Shown here piece after piece: positions 46,453 through 56,068 of a stretch of DNA of 64,000 nt. Below the pieces are notes generated by a model. That model was not told the DNA's origin. It searched no databases and saw nothing but the letters and a program-made list of their open reading frames with translations. Each line of letters begins with the position of its first letter. The first letter of the stretch is position 1. Origin of the DNA: Fluctibacter corallii (GTDB lineage Bacteria; Pseudomonadota; Gammaproteobacteria; Enterobacterales; Alteromonadaceae); the NCBI RefSeq assembly GCF_025751585.1, contig NZ_JAOWKX010000005.1:137423-201422 (forward strand). Reading direction: 5' to 3'. A program made the position numbers and the translations under genes.

Positions 46453-46494
46453 TTTTCAATTTTTTCATTCATTTATTGAGAATTGAAAAAGTGG
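46453..46494. repeat. Inverted repeat upstream of the alpha/beta hydrolase gene
   Basis: ACTTTTCAATT (46453-46463) and AATTGAAAAAGT (46483-46494) pair over 11 bases with one bulge, ending 39 bases before the hydrolase ATG. It may be an operator or a leader hairpin. Confidence 0.35.
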
Positions 46495-46533
46495 TATAAC
46501 CAGTTCTAATTACAGCTTGCTTTGAATAAAAAA

Positions 46534-47325
46534 ATGACGCGACTACATTTTGCTCACGCGAATGGCTTTCCTGCTGGCAGCTATCGTCAACTTTTCGAAT
46601 ATTTGCCAGATACATGGCACATTGAAGCAATTGACAAAATTGGCCATAATCCTCAATTCCCCGTTTCTCGCGGCTGGCCATTTTTAATTAAGGAGCTGGA
46701 GCATTATCTTGAATCGCATTTTGATGCGCCCGTTTATGGCGTGGGCCATTCATTCGGTGGACTGTTAACTTACTTAACTGCATGTCATCGCCCCGATTTA
46801 TTTAAGGGCGTGATCATGCTCGACCCACCCGTGGTAACAGGGCTAATGCGTCATGTCGCTAAAGCGGTTAGGTTGACCCCGTTTTTCGATAAAATCACCC
46901 CTGCTGGCAAGGCTGCCGTCAGGTGTACTCGCTGGCCTAAAGACACTGATTTGGTCCAGTATTTCAAACAGCGAGGGCTATTCCGTCATATTTCTGAAGA
47001 CATTGTTGGAGATTACGTTGCGTCTGCAATTGCTTCCAATGAAGATGAGCACATATTAGCGTTTGATCATCAAACTGAAGCTGAAATATTTCGTACTGTG
47101 CCATTGAATCTACCTGCGTATTACAACAAATTTACCGTACCTGGAAAGTTGGTTACTGCGGAACACTCTGATGTGGTCAAGCCAAGTATGGTAAAACAGT
47201 TTATTCATAAAAATGGTTTACTGCACACTGAATTTAAAGGCGCAGGTCACATGTTTCCCCTTGAACAGCCTGGTGAAACCGCGAAGTTAATTCAGCGCAC
47301 TATTGATAACTGGGAGCATGGTTAG
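46534..47325 (+). CDS. Alpha/beta hydrolase
   Basis: Protein of 263 residues with the alpha/beta hydrolase fold. HANGFPAGSYRQLFEYL is near the start (oxyanion-hole HxNG type), the nucleophile elbow is GHSFGG (about 76-81), and the catalytic His lies in GAGHMFPLEQPG near the C-terminus. The substrate is unknown. The ATG at 46534 is preferred to an in-frame TTG 12 bases upstream. No good ribosome binding site is visible at either, so translation may be weak or leaderless. It is convergent with glgC. Confidence 0.85.
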   Translation: MTRLHFAHANGFPAGSYRQLFEYLPDTWHIEAIDKIGHNPQFPVSRGWPFLIKELEHYLESHFDAPVYGVGHSFGGLLTYLTACHRPDLFKGVIMLDPPVVTGLMRHVAKAVRLTPFFDKITPAGKAAVRCTRWPKDTDLVQYFKQRGLFRHISEDIVGDYVASAIASNEDEHILAFDHQTEAEIFRTVPLNLPAYYNKFTVPGKLVTAEHSDVVKPSMVKQFIHKNGLLHTEFKGAGHMFPLEQPGETAKLIQRTIDNWEHG

Positions 47326-47363
47326 TCTAAATCGCTTCGTTTTAGGTGCACGCAAGGTGGTTA

Positions 47364-48626
47364 TTAGTAGCCAACTGGTAGTCCTAGCATTTCGCGAGTG
47401 ACCAACACGACATTGTTATCGGTGACGCGAAACCCACGGGCTACATCCTCGTCTTTATTTTTACCGATTGTTGTACCTTCCGGTATCACGCAACCACGAT
47501 CTAAAATAGCACGATTAATATTGCAGTGACGTTTGATTTCGACATCGGGCAATAACACAGACTCGTTAACTTGACTGTATGAATGCACGCGTACGTTAGA
47601 AAAACACAAACTTTTCCGTAATGTCGCGCCAGAGATAATACACCCTCCCGATACGACCGAATTGATTGCAGAGCCTGTTCTATTGGTTTCTTCCCAAACA
47701 AATTTTGCTGGCGGCAGTTGCTCTTGGTAAGTCCAAATTGGCCACCGTTTGTCGTATAAATTTAACGCGGGAACAGGCGATACCAACTCCATATTCGCTT
47801 CCCAAAACGAGTCAAGTGTGCCTACATCTCGCCAATAGGTTTCGCGTTGGTCGTGGCTGTCAAAAGGGTAAGCATGCACCGTATGCTCTTTAATAATAGA
47901 AGGGATGATGTCTTTGCCAAAATCACGCTGCGAACCATCGGTTTCAGCATCACGTTTAAGTTGTTCAAACAAAAAGTCTGCGTCAAAGACATAATTGCCC
48001 ATTGAGGCTAAACACATCTCGGGATTATTGGGAAGCGGGTGAGGGGAGGCGGGCTTTTCCTCGAAACCAGTGACATGCATATTTTCATCTACCGACATCA
48101 CACCAAATGCGCCCGCCGCCTCTTTGCATTTAACAGGCATACAGCACACTGTCATCGGTGCTTTAGATTCAGCATGTTTGGCAAGTAGTGCGCCGTAATC
48201 CATGCGATATATATGATCGCCAGATAAAATCATGACGTACTTTGGCATTTCATCGCGAATGATATCAATGTTCTGAAACACCGCATCTGCGGTACCTTGA
48301 TACCAGTTTTCAGAAAAACGCTGTGAAGCGGGCAATATCTCTACCGATTCGCCCAGTTCTTTTTTAAAGTGCCCCCAACCTCGGACTAAATGGCGTATCA
48401 AAGAGTGGGATTTGTATTGAGTGATCACTCCAATTCTGCGAATACCCGAATTTACACAATTTGACAGTGGGAAATCAATGATTCGAAACTTGCCGCCAAA
48501 ATACAGGGCAGGCTTGGCACGCCAAGTAGTGAGTTCATGTAGCCGCGAGCCCCGACCTCCTGCCAAAATGAGTGCGTAAGTATCGCGCGTAAGGTTACTG
48601 ATATAGCGGGGGCTGCGGTTAACCAT
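47364..48626 (-). CDS. glgC: Glucose-1-phosphate adenylyltransferase
   Basis: GlgC, 420 residues, makes ADP-glucose for glycogen synthesis. The nucleotide-binding loop [13 protein letters not shown] is at 21-33 and [19 protein letters not shown] follows. The catalytic Asp region is [11 protein letters not shown], and the C-terminal left-handed beta helix has the [18 protein letters not shown] repeats. The ATG at 48626 has AGGTG five bases upstream; a 15-codon extension is not family-like. The other glycogen genes (glgA, glgB, glgP) are absent from the window. Confidence 0.94.
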   Translation of the reverse strand: MVNRSPRYISNLTRDTYALILAGGRGSRLHELTTWRAKPALYFGGKFRIIDFPLSNCVNSGIRRIGVITQYKSHSLIRHLVRGWGHFKKELGESVEILPASQRFSENWYQGTADAVFQNIDIIRDEMPKYVMILSGDHIYRMDYGALLAKHAESKAPMTVCCMPVKCKEAAGAFGVMSVDENMHVTGFEEKPASPHPLPNNPEMCLASMGNYVFDADFLFEQLKRDAETDGSQRDFGKDIIPSIIKEHTVHAYPFDSHDQRETYWRDVGTLDSFWEANMELVSPVPALNLYDKRWPIWTYQEQLPPAKFVWEETNRTGSAINSVVSGGCIISGATLRKSLCFSNVRVHSYSQVNESVLLPDVEIKRHCNINRAILDRGCVIPEGTTIGKNKDEDVARGFRVTDNNVVLVTREMLGLPVGY

Positions 48627-48810
48627 AATACACCTTTTTTGAGTAATACTGACAGTGAACGCCGAAAACAACTAAGGCTGTTTTCTAACTACTCAAAGCG
48701 TTTTATGTAGAGTAATTCATCTTACACAATGTGTTTCTAAACTCAATACATTGCATTTAACCTTGCCTAACATTATGCTTCGCGGTTCGTTTCAGAATGG
48801 AAGTAGTAAC

Positions 48811-49767
48811 ATGCAAACTAAACAAGCAGTAATTTTCGATCATGATGGTGGGGTAGATGATTTATTATCATTGATGCTGCTGTTAACGATGGAACACATC
48901 GATCTATTAGGCGTAACCGTAACACCTGCTGATTGCTATCTTTCTGATGCGACTACATCGACATTAAAACTTCTTTCAATGTTCGGGCGTGAAGATGTGC
49001 CAGTCGCGAAAGGCACACTACATGGCATCAACGCATTTCCTGCCGATTGGCGTGCACAGCCCAAAATGTGTAATGCGCTCCCTATGATGCTTACGGCCAA
49101 AGCAAATACATCGCAAATCAGTGAGTTACCTGCGCATGAGTTTATTGCTACGGCATTGAAAGATGCTGACAATGTCACTTTGCTAATGACAGGGCCGTGT
49201 ACTAATTTAACCGCAGCAATGGACTTAGATCCAAACATCAAATCGAGTATTAAAGAGTTGGTATGGATGGGCGGAGCAGTACATGTACCTGGCAACGTGT
49301 CAATGCATAACCACAATACCTCTGCCGAATGGAATGCGTTTTGGGATCCGATTGCCACAAAAGCGCTTTTTGAGTCTGGTATTAACGTTAAATTAATTTC
49401 ATTAGATTCTACCAATGCTTTACCCGTCGATATCGCGTTTCTTGAGCGACTCGCTGCCATGCGCGAGCATGCAATGGCGGATTTAGCTGGGCAATTTTGG
49501 GCATTAACGGTAAATAGTATTCCTGCTTACGAGTTTACTTATTACATGTGGGATGTGTTGGCTACCAGTTATTTGGGTCTGCCAGACGGGACGATTCAAT
49601 TTGAGAAAACAGAACTCGATGTATCTGTAGATGAACCCAATGCGGGTGAAACCTTTGTTTCTGAGGGCACTAACAACTTGATTGATGTGTCTGTGTCTGT
49701 GAATAAAGATGTGGTTTTAGATTACGTTGCAAGCCAATTTGCAAGAGACTTTAACAAGCGTATTTAA
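48811..49767 (+). CDS. Nucleoside hydrolase
   Basis: Protein of 318 residues of the inosine-uridine preferring nucleoside hydrolase family. The calcium-binding DHDGGVDD cluster is at 10-17 (DxDxxxDD pattern), MTGPCTNLTAAMD follows, and WMGGAVHVPGNVSMHNHNT carries the conserved loop. It cleaves the N-glycosidic bond of nucleosides for salvage. The ATG at 48811 has GGAAG seven bases upstream and is preferred to an ATG 20 codons earlier. The stop codon lies inside a 13-base tandem repeat (see 49752-49803). Confidence 0.88.
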   Translation: MQTKQAVIFDHDGGVDDLLSLMLLLTMEHIDLLGVTVTPADCYLSDATTSTLKLLSMFGREDVPVAKGTLHGINAFPADWRAQPKMCNALPMMLTAKANTSQISELPAHEFIATALKDADNVTLLMTGPCTNLTAAMDLDPNIKSSIKELVWMGGAVHVPGNVSMHNHNTSAEWNAFWDPIATKALFESGINVKLISLDSTNALPVDIAFLERLAAMREHAMADLAGQFWALTVNSIPAYEFTYYMWDVLATSYLGLPDGTIQFEKTELDVSVDEPNAGETFVSEGTNNLIDVSVSVNKDVVLDYVASQFARDFNKRI

Positions 49768-49803
49768 CAAGCGTCTTTTACAAGCGTCTTCTACAAACGT
49801 ACA
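49752..49803 (+). repeat. Four imperfect 13-base tandem repeats over a stop codon
   Basis: Units are TAACAAGCGTATT (49752), TAACAAGCGTCTT (49765), TTACAAGCGTCTT (49778) and CTACAAACGTACA (49791). The nucleoside hydrolase C-terminus NKRI and its TAA lie in the first two units. Copy-number change would not alter the protein much, since each further unit keeps the in-frame stop. Slippage during replication is the likely origin. Confidence 0.75.
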
Positions 49804-50045
49804 CATCAAAAAAATCTGTTAATCCCTATGCTAATGGGCGCTTAGGCACTTACTTTCACGTTATATTAAGGTAACGGCCTTGCGTCCATTGCATTATGAG
49901 TTTAAGCATTTTCTATTCCCCCCGTCTTTGTTCTACATTACACGCTCTTGTTAGTATTAATCAGCCAGTTATAACTTTTCCTACCATATGTTAATAATAT
50001 GTTATATATTCTGGTCGGACATGATGAATAACAGGAACATCGCCC

Positions 50046-50576
50046 ATGTTTAAAAAACTGCTCATCGGTGTAGTGGTAGTGGTCGTTGGATTTTTTGCTG
50101 TCGGATTTTTGTTGCCCTCTGACTTTCGAGTCGAGCGTTCCGTTTTAATCGAAGCACCACCTGAAAAAGTGTTTCCCTATGTGGTTAATTTGCGTGAATG
50201 GCGTAATTGGGGCGTGTGGTTTAAACGCGACCCGCAAATGACAACCGAATACTCAGGGCCAGAAGCGCAACAGGGAATGAAGTCCCAATGGACGAGTGAA
50301 ACCGAAGGATCTGGTGAAATGGAGCTGGTTGAGGTCAAGCCAAATAGGTTGATTGTGTACTCGCTGTATTTTCCTGAATTCGATATGGGGTCGACAGGTG
50401 AGATGCGGCTACAAGAAGAAGATGGACGTACCATCGTAACGTGGGTTGATTATGGCGATGTGGGAGACAATCCAGTGAATCGCTACTTTGCACTTATGAT
50501 GGATTCAATGATTGGGCCTGATTTTGAAGTGGGGCTTGAAAATCTCAAAATGTTGGCTGAAAACGGAACCATCTGA
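50046..50576 (+). CDS. SRPBCC-family (polyketide cyclase-like) protein
   Basis: Protein of 176 residues. An N-terminal hydrophobic segment (about 5-25), probably a membrane anchor or uncleaved signal, precedes a START/SRPBCC domain. Visible features are RSVLIEAPPEKVFPYVVNLREWRNWG and the C-terminal helix DFEVGLENLKMLAE. Such domains hold hydrophobic ligands in a beta-grip cavity; the ligand is unknown. Its TGA overlaps the desaturase ATG (TGATG). The coupling suggests a role linked to lipids, which is inference. Confidence 0.85.
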   Translation: MFKKLLIGVVVVVVGFFAVGFLLPSDFRVERSVLIEAPPEKVFPYVVNLREWRNWGVWFKRDPQMTTEYSGPEAQQGMKSQWTSETEGSGEMELVEVKPNRLIVYSLYFPEFDMGSTGEMRLQEEDGRTIVTWVDYGDVGDNPVNRYFALMMDSMIGPDFEVGLENLKMLAENGTI

Positions 50577-51553
50577 TGGAATTAGATTCTTCGTCAGTGC
50601 CAGATTTTAGGCAGGCGTTAGCGAACACTGAGTTTAGGCCGTTTTTGAAAAAGTCTAATGGCTTAGCTCTCAGAAGCCTAGGGATAACTTACGGGCTGAT
50701 TGCCTTGGCGTTTGCGCTTCCCATTTTATTTCCCCATGCTGTTACTGTTCTACTCGGCATTGTGTTGCTCGGAAATCGCCAGCTGGGTTTGGGGATTTTA
50801 ATGCATGATTGTGTTCACGGTGCATTATTTACATCGTCTAACCTTAATCGCTGGGTAGGAGAATATGTATGTGCGGCACCCATATTCGCGCAATTTGAAG
50901 GCTACCGCCGTTATCACCTTCGCCATCATGCCAAAGCGGGCACAAAAGACGATCCAGACTATCCAAATTATCAACCGTACCCCGTCTCTAAGCGGAGTTT
51001 AATGAGAAAGTTTCTACGTGATCTGGCTGGCATTACGGGATTGAAAAATCTATATATCCTGATGCTGATGCATGCAGGTTACATTGAATACGATATGTCT
51101 TATCAAACCCACTCACGTCAGCGCAAATTAGGTGTTTTTGAGGTGGGCAAGCAGCTGTTTCGTAACATGTTGCCTGCATTAGGGTTTCACGCACTTCTTA
51201 TTGCCATTTTATGGTTTTGCAATGCCGTTGTGTTTTACGCAATGTGGTGGGCAGCTTACTTAACGACGTTTATGTTGTTTTCGAGAATACGCAATGCGGC
51301 GGAGCATGCCAATGTCCCTGATTTACTGAGTGCGGATCCACGTTTACACGCAAGAACCGTTTACGCCAGTTGGTGGGAAAAATTAACCGTTGCACCCTGC
51401 GATGTAAACTATCATCTAGAGCATCATTGGATGCCTGCCATTCCTCCTTATCGTCTTAAAGGCTTTCATCAACATCTACTTAAACACAACTTGTTAGATC
51501 AAACCGCTATCTTATCTGGCTACCGTGATGTGATTAGCGCGTTAGTGCGCTAA
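50576..51553 (+). CDS. Fatty acid desaturase
   Basis: Membrane protein of 325 residues. It has the three histidine boxes of the FADS group: HDCVHG (77-82), HLRHH (114-118) and HLEHH (about 280-284), which bind the di-iron centre, and about four to five hydrophobic helices. Positional specificity cannot be predicted. It is translationally coupled to the SRPBCC gene. This operon probably adjusts or handles membrane lipids. Confidence 0.9.
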   Translation: MELDSSSVPDFRQALANTEFRPFLKKSNGLALRSLGITYGLIALAFALPILFPHAVTVLLGIVLLGNRQLGLGILMHDCVHGALFTSSNLNRWVGEYVCAAPIFAQFEGYRRYHLRHHAKAGTKDDPDYPNYQPYPVSKRSLMRKFLRDLAGITGLKNLYILMLMHAGYIEYDMSYQTHSRQRKLGVFEVGKQLFRNMLPALGFHALLIAILWFCNAVVFYAMWWAAYLTTFMLFSRIRNAAEHANVPDLLSADPRLHARTVYASWWEKLTVAPCDVNYHLEHHWMPAIPPYRLKGFHQHLLKHNLLDQTAILSGYRDVISALVR

Positions 51554-51567
51554 TTGCGTACAGCATG

Positions 51568-52152
51568 CTATTTTACAAAAGCACCTTGAGTTTTACCGTG
51601 TTCGGTTGAGTGATCATACTCGCTATTTTTGTGTTTGTAGCGTTCAATAATCTCAGTCACTTTTGATGCTATCTGTTCGTTTAACATCTGGCAGTCATAA
51701 TGGGGTGGAAACCTCTCTAACGCTTCTTCGATTTTCAAGCCAGCCTCATACCACAGTGTTTCGTGTCCTTTTTCATGCGTCAGGAGATTCTCATAGTATG
51801 CGGCAAAAAAAGAGGTGATTTTATTATCAACGTGTTCTGCGTTTGCCAGCTTGGGTAAGGTGTATACACCATTTATTTCAATATGAATTGCGTTAACTCG
51901 GCATAAACCATGGTGTTTACTGAGGTTGTAATAAGGCTGCAAATGCCATTGCGTTTGACCATGAAATTGCGCCTTGCCTTTTTTAATCGGAGACTGGGAG
52001 CGTAATTCGTATTTTATATCGGATACCGATGTTGGAGCGATGGGGTAGTGATGTGTTGTAGTAGATATGACAACATCTGCTATCGATGAAGCAGGTAAGA
52101 TGCTCATAGTAAGCAGCAATGTTGTCAAAAATCGGTGGGTTTGAATGCGCAA
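51568..52152 (-). CDS. DUF922-family putative zinc peptidase, secreted
   Basis: Protein of up to 194 residues with a signal-like N-terminus (TTLLLTMSILPASSIA). The mature part has HHYPIAPTSVSDIKYELRSQSPI and a zinc-binding HEKGH at about 126-130, the DUF922 signature. The family is predicted to be secreted zinc-dependent proteases. The frame begins at a TTG (52152), and an internal ATG would cut the signal short. No good ribosome binding site is visible, so the start is uncertain. It lies downstream of the liu terminator. Confidence 0.7.
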   Translation of the reverse strand: MRIQTHRFLTTLLLTMSILPASSIADVVISTTTHHYPIAPTSVSDIKYELRSQSPIKKGKAQFHGQTQWHLQPYYNLSKHHGLCRVNAIHIEINGVYTLPKLANAEHVDNKITSFFAAYYENLLTHEKGHETLWYEAGLKIEEALERFPPHYDCQMLNEQIASKVTEIIERYKHKNSEYDHSTEHGKTQGAFVK

Positions 52153-52224
52153 GTAGATGTATAAATCGCAATTGAATAGACGATACTATAGGCAATTGCT
52201 GTTTGTCTGTGAAGCGTAAGTACA

Positions 52225-52263
52225 AGAAAAAAGGTTAGGCCTGCATCAAGCAAGGGCCTAACC
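52225..52263 (-). terminator. Intrinsic terminator of the liu operon
   Basis: GGTTAGGCC (52233-52241) and GGCCTAACC (52255-52263) form a perfect 9-base stem with a 13-base loop. On the minus strand a T-rich run follows (complement of 52225-52232). It ends the liuABCDE transcript before the DUF922 gene. Confidence 0.92.
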
Positions 52264-52301
52264 GTCAACGGAGTATTAGATAGTAAGATCAGTGTTGTTT
52301 A

Positions 52302-53198
52302 TTACACTAACGCATTGGCGACTTTGGATTGTCCCTCGCGATTAAGAGCGCGCATAATGGTTTGGCCTGCATCCACGAGTTTATTCAAGTCGATGCCAGT
52401 ATCAATGCCCATACCGTGTAGCATGTAGACCACATCTTCGGTAGACACATTTCCAGAGGCACCTTTGGCATAGGGGCATCCGCCTAACCCCGCAACCGAT
52501 GCATCGATCGTGGCTATGCCATGTTGTAATGCAATTAATATGTTGGCGAGTGCTTGACCGTAAGTATCATGAAAATGCACTGCCAACTTATCAACAGGCA
52601 CAACTGTCAATACTTCACTTAGCATTTCTGCGGTTTTTATTGGTGTACCGACGCCAATGGTGTCGCCAAGTGAAATTTCATAACACCCCATGTCCAATAG
52701 TTGCTTTGCAACATTGGCAACGGCTTGAGGGTGAATAAATCCATCATACGGGCAGCCTAATACGCATGACACATAGCCACGAACACGTATATTGTGTTTC
52801 TGCGCTTCTGCAATCACTGGTTCAAAACGCGTTAAGCTTTCCTCTATCGAACAGTTAATATTCTTTTGAGAAAACGCTTCAGACGCTGCACCAAATACGG
52901 CGACTTCATCGACATTGGCCGCCAGAGCGGCTTCGAAACCCTTCATGTTTGGCGTTAGCGCAGTATATTGCACAGAAGGATTACGGCTGATGTGGCGAAA
53001 TACCTCTGCGCTATCTGCCATTTGCGGTACCCATTTAGGAGAGACAAAACTGCCTGTTTCAATCACATTTAGGCCAGCATTGGCGAGGTCGTGCACTAGA
53101 GTGACTTTGTGTTCTAACGAGACGATGTCCTTCTCATTTTGCAAGCCGTCTCTTGGGCCGACCTCTACAATTTTTACCTTGGAAGGGTAACGAATCAT
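52302..53198 (-). CDS. liuE: Hydroxymethylglutaryl-CoA lyase
   Basis: HMG-CoA lyase, 298 residues, last enzyme of leucine degradation. It splits HMG-CoA into acetyl-CoA and acetoacetate. It has the TIM-barrel fold with [10 protein letters not shown] at the start, [23 protein letters not shown] with the metal-binding histidines, and [20 protein letters not shown] with the catalytic Cys. Its ATG overlaps the liuD stop by four bases (ATGA). A strong terminator follows. Confidence 0.96.
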   Translation of the reverse strand: MIRYPSKVKIVEVGPRDGLQNEKDIVSLEHKVTLVHDLANAGLNVIETGSFVSPKWVPQMADSAEVFRHISRNPSVQYTALTPNMKGFEAALAANVDEVAVFGAASEAFSQKNINCSIEESLTRFEPVIAEAQKHNIRVRGYVSCVLGCPYDGFIHPQAVANVAKQLLDMGCYEISLGDTIGVGTPIKTAEMLSEVLTVVPVDKLAVHFHDTYGQALANILIALQHGIATIDASVAGLGGCPYAKGASGNVSTEDVVYMLHGMGIDTGIDLNKLVDAGQTIMRALNREGQSKVANALV

Positions 53199-55198
53199 GT
53201 GTCAGACTCCTCAAAGTCAAGTAATGTAGCGCCACCGTCCACAAGCTCACCTGGTTGGAAAAAGAATTCTTTCACTGTGCCTTTGGTTGGTGCAGCGATT
53301 TGGTGTTCCATTTTCATGGCTTCCATGACCATCAATGGTGTCCCTTTTCCGATTTCTGTTCCTACTTCTACCAGATGCGCAACGACCGTGCCATTCATGG
53401 GAGCAGTAAGCCCAGCACCTGATGTATCATCGTCAGCTAAGCCGAGATCGGGCATTTCGCGACTAAATCTAAGTACGCGCTCTGATGTGAAAATAGAATA
53501 GCTTTGCTCATGCGCGACAACAGTAGAGCGGCGTCGGTGGCCGTTGATGGTGGTAATTAGCATGTCACCATCTAAATCTGCCTGACACTTATATGCGTCA
53601 TTTTCAGTTTCAATTAAAAATGATCGCGTCCCTTGTTGCATTTGTAACGTCACGCTCAGTGTATGGACTTTATCATCCACACGTAGCGTTAAAGTCTGTG
53701 CATGTACTTCATTGGCACGCCAGTTGTTGTTCTCCTGCCACGGAGAATAGCGATCGTGATTGCCTGACGCCATATCGGCTTCTTTGCTAAGCAACAAATA
53801 CAATGCAGCCTGAGGAATCAGACCTTCTGCATCCGCGTCATCATGTTTAAACAAACTTTCTTCATGTTTTTCGATGAAGTTGGTGGTTAACTCGGCATGC
53901 TTAAATGAAGCGTGTGTGCTCAGGTTATATAAAAAATCTATATTGGTGGTCACACCTTCGATGTGGTACTCGCTCAATGCAGTTGAAAGACGAGCCAGTG
54001 CTTTTTCGCGGTTTTCATCCCAAACAATGAGCTTTGCAATCATGGGATCGTAGAACACCGATACGTCATCGCCTTGGTTCACACCTGTATCGACTCTCAC
54101 AAAGTCTGATTCAACAGGTGGTCGCAAAAGGTGCAGTGTGCCAGTTGCTGGTAGAAAGTCATTGTTAGGATCTTCCGCATACACCCGCGCTTCAAACGCA
54201 TGTCCTTTTAAGGTCAATTGTTCCTGTCGTTTAGGAAGTGGCTCACCACTGGCGACACGAAGTTGCCACTCAACCAGATCTTCACCTGTAATCATCTCGG
54301 TTACAGGGTGTTCTACTTGCAAACGCGTATTCATTTCCATGAAGTAGAAGCGGCCATCTGAATCCAGCAGGAATTCGACTGTGCCCGCGCCGACGTAGTC
54401 GATGGCGTTAGCCGCTTTTAATGCTGCTTCGCCCATTTGCGCTCGCAGATCGTCAGACATACCAGGTGCAGGAGCTTCTTCGATTACTTTTTGGTGGCGG
54501 CGCTGTACGGAACAATCCCGCTCGAATAAATACACCCCCTTTCCATATTTATCACAGAAAACTTGAATTTCGACATGACGCGGCTGAGTAAGGTATTTTT
54601 CTACCAGCATGATGTCGTCACCAAAACTCGACATGGCTTCTCGTTTAGCTGCATTCAGTGCAGACGTAAACTCAGATTCAGACCATACCTGACGCATGCC
54701 TTTGCCACCGCCGCCAGCAGCGGCTTTAAGCAGTACGGGGTAACCCATATCGTCAGCATGTTTTTTCAGTATGTCTGGTGCTTGGTCGTCGCCATGATAG
54801 CCAGGCACTAATGGAACACCGGCTTCTTCCATAATTTGTTTAGCAGCAGACTTTGAGCCCATTGCTTCGATGGCAGACGCTGGCGGACCAACAAATTCGA
54901 TATCATTGTCTTCACACATACGTGCAAAGTCGGCATTTTCAGATAAAAAACCATAACCGGGGTGAATGGCATCTGCGCCAGTTGCGACGGCAATATCGAT
55001 AATCTTTTTAGCTTGTAAATAGCTCTCTCTCGAGGGAGATGGGCCAACATGCACGGCTTCGTCTGCCATGTTCACATGTAACGCGTTCGCATCAGCATCT
55101 GAATAAATAGCGACAGTTTTTACACCCAGCTTACGGGCTGAATGAATCACACGGCAAGTAATCTCGCCGCGATTTGCAATGAGTAATTTCTTAAACAT
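53195..55198 (-). CDS. liuD: Methylcrotonyl-CoA carboxylase, biotin-carrying alpha subunit
   Basis: LiuD, 667 residues. N-terminal biotin carboxylase domains (about 1-450) have [12 protein letters not shown] and the ATP-grasp loop [11 protein letters not shown]. The C-terminal biotinyl domain carries the attachment Lys in [10 protein letters not shown]. With LiuB it carboxylates 3-methylcrotonyl-CoA to 3-methylglutaconyl-CoA. It starts two bases after the liuC stop and overlaps liuE by four, so the operon is translationally tight. Confidence 0.96.
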   Translation of the reverse strand: MFKKLLIANRGEITCRVIHSARKLGVKTVAIYSDADANALHVNMADEAVHVGPSPSRESYLQAKKIIDIAVATGADAIHPGYGFLSENADFARMCEDNDIEFVGPPASAIEAMGSKSAAKQIMEEAGVPLVPGYHGDDQAPDILKKHADDMGYPVLLKAAAGGGGKGMRQVWSESEFTSALNAAKREAMSSFGDDIMLVEKYLTQPRHVEIQVFCDKYGKGVYLFERDCSVQRRHQKVIEEAPAPGMSDDLRAQMGEAALKAANAIDYVGAGTVEFLLDSDGRFYFMEMNTRLQVEHPVTEMITGEDLVEWQLRVASGEPLPKRQEQLTLKGHAFEARVYAEDPNNDFLPATGTLHLLRPPVESDFVRVDTGVNQGDDVSVFYDPMIAKLIVWDENREKALARLSTALSEYHIEGVTTNIDFLYNLSTHASFKHAELTTNFIEKHEESLFKHDDADAEGLIPQAALYLLLSKEADMASGNHDRYSPWQENNNWRANEVHAQTLTLRVDDKVHTLSVTLQMQQGTRSFLIETENDAYKCQADLDGDMLITTINGHRRRSTVVAHEQSYSIFTSERVLRFSREMPDLGLADDDTSGAGLTAPMNGTVVAHLVEVGTEIGKGTPLMVMEAMKMEHQIAAPTKGTVKEFFFQPGELVDGGATLLDFEESDT

Positions 55199-55200
55199 GA

Positions 55201-56058
55201 TTACTTATCATCCTTTGAGGTAGCCACTTCAGCGTCTTTTGCAGTTTGAACTCGCCATGCAGGTTGACGTTTTTCCAAGAAAGCTGTTAACCCTTCTTGA
55301 CCCTCTTCAGAAACCCGTATTTCTGCAATTTTATTGCTGGTAAGTTGCATTAAAGGCGCGCCAATGGTTTGGTCTTTTACGTCAAAAACAAGTGACTTGG
55401 CGGCTGCCACGGCTAAGGGAGCATTGGCGAGTAGGCTATCTAATATACCTTCGATGGTTGAATCTAGTTCTTCTTCTGTTACCGACTCATCAAGTAAACC
55501 TAGGCGTCTTGCACGGTGGGATGAAAAGACTTCTGCGGTCATAAAATAGCGTTTAGCATTGCGGGTGCCCATCGCTTCCATGACATAAGGACTAATGGTG
55601 GCAGGAATGAGCCCCAATTTTACTTCACTTAAACAGAATTTGCTTAGTTTGCTGCCGATGGCGATATCGCAGCATGCGACTAAACCCACAGCACCACCAA
55701 AGGCTGCGCCTTGTACACGAGCGATGGTGGGCTTTGGTAGCGTGTAAAGCGTATGCAGCATGGTCGCTAGCGCATTCGCATCTGCAAGGTTTTCATCGTA
55801 AGAATAAGTCGCCATGCGCTTCATCCAGTTTAGATCTGCACCCGCGCAGAAACTTTTACCTTCGGCTTGGAGAATCATGGCTTTTACACGCTCGTTTGCA
55901 CCTATTGCTAGGAACGTGTCGGTCAATCCGGCAATAAGTTGGTCATCAAATGCGTTATGTTTTTCAGGACGATTCAGGGTGACATAGGCCACACCACGAG
56001 CGTCAATTTCAACACGAATGGCTTCGTTAGAGGGAAGGGAAGTGATAGATGTATTCAC
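55201..56058 (-). CDS. liuC: Methylglutaconyl-CoA hydratase (enoyl-CoA hydratase family)
   Basis: LiuC, 285 residues, crotonase fold. It hydrates 3-methylglutaconyl-CoA to HMG-CoA. Visible are VTLNRPEKHNAFDDQLIAGL, the oxyanion-hole segment GKSFCAGADLNWM, and AAFGGAVGLVACCDIAIGS with the second oxyanion-hole glycine. GTG at 56058 was chosen over a longer frame overlapping liuB because AAGGA lies seven bases upstream. It sits between liuB and liuD in the usual operon order. Confidence 0.93.
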   Translation of the reverse strand: MNTSITSLPSNEAIRVEIDARGVAYVTLNRPEKHNAFDDQLIAGLTDTFLAIGANERVKAMILQAEGKSFCAGADLNWMKRMATYSYDENLADANALATMLHTLYTLPKPTIARVQGAAFGGAVGLVACCDIAIGSKLSKFCLSEVKLGLIPATISPYVMEAMGTRNAKRYFMTAEVFSSHRARRLGLLDESVTEEELDSTIEGILDSLLANAPLAVAAAKSLVFDVKDQTIGAPLMQLTSNKIAEIRVSEEGQEGLTAFLEKRQPAWRVQTAKDAEVATSKDDK

Positions 56059-56068
56059 GGCTATGTCC

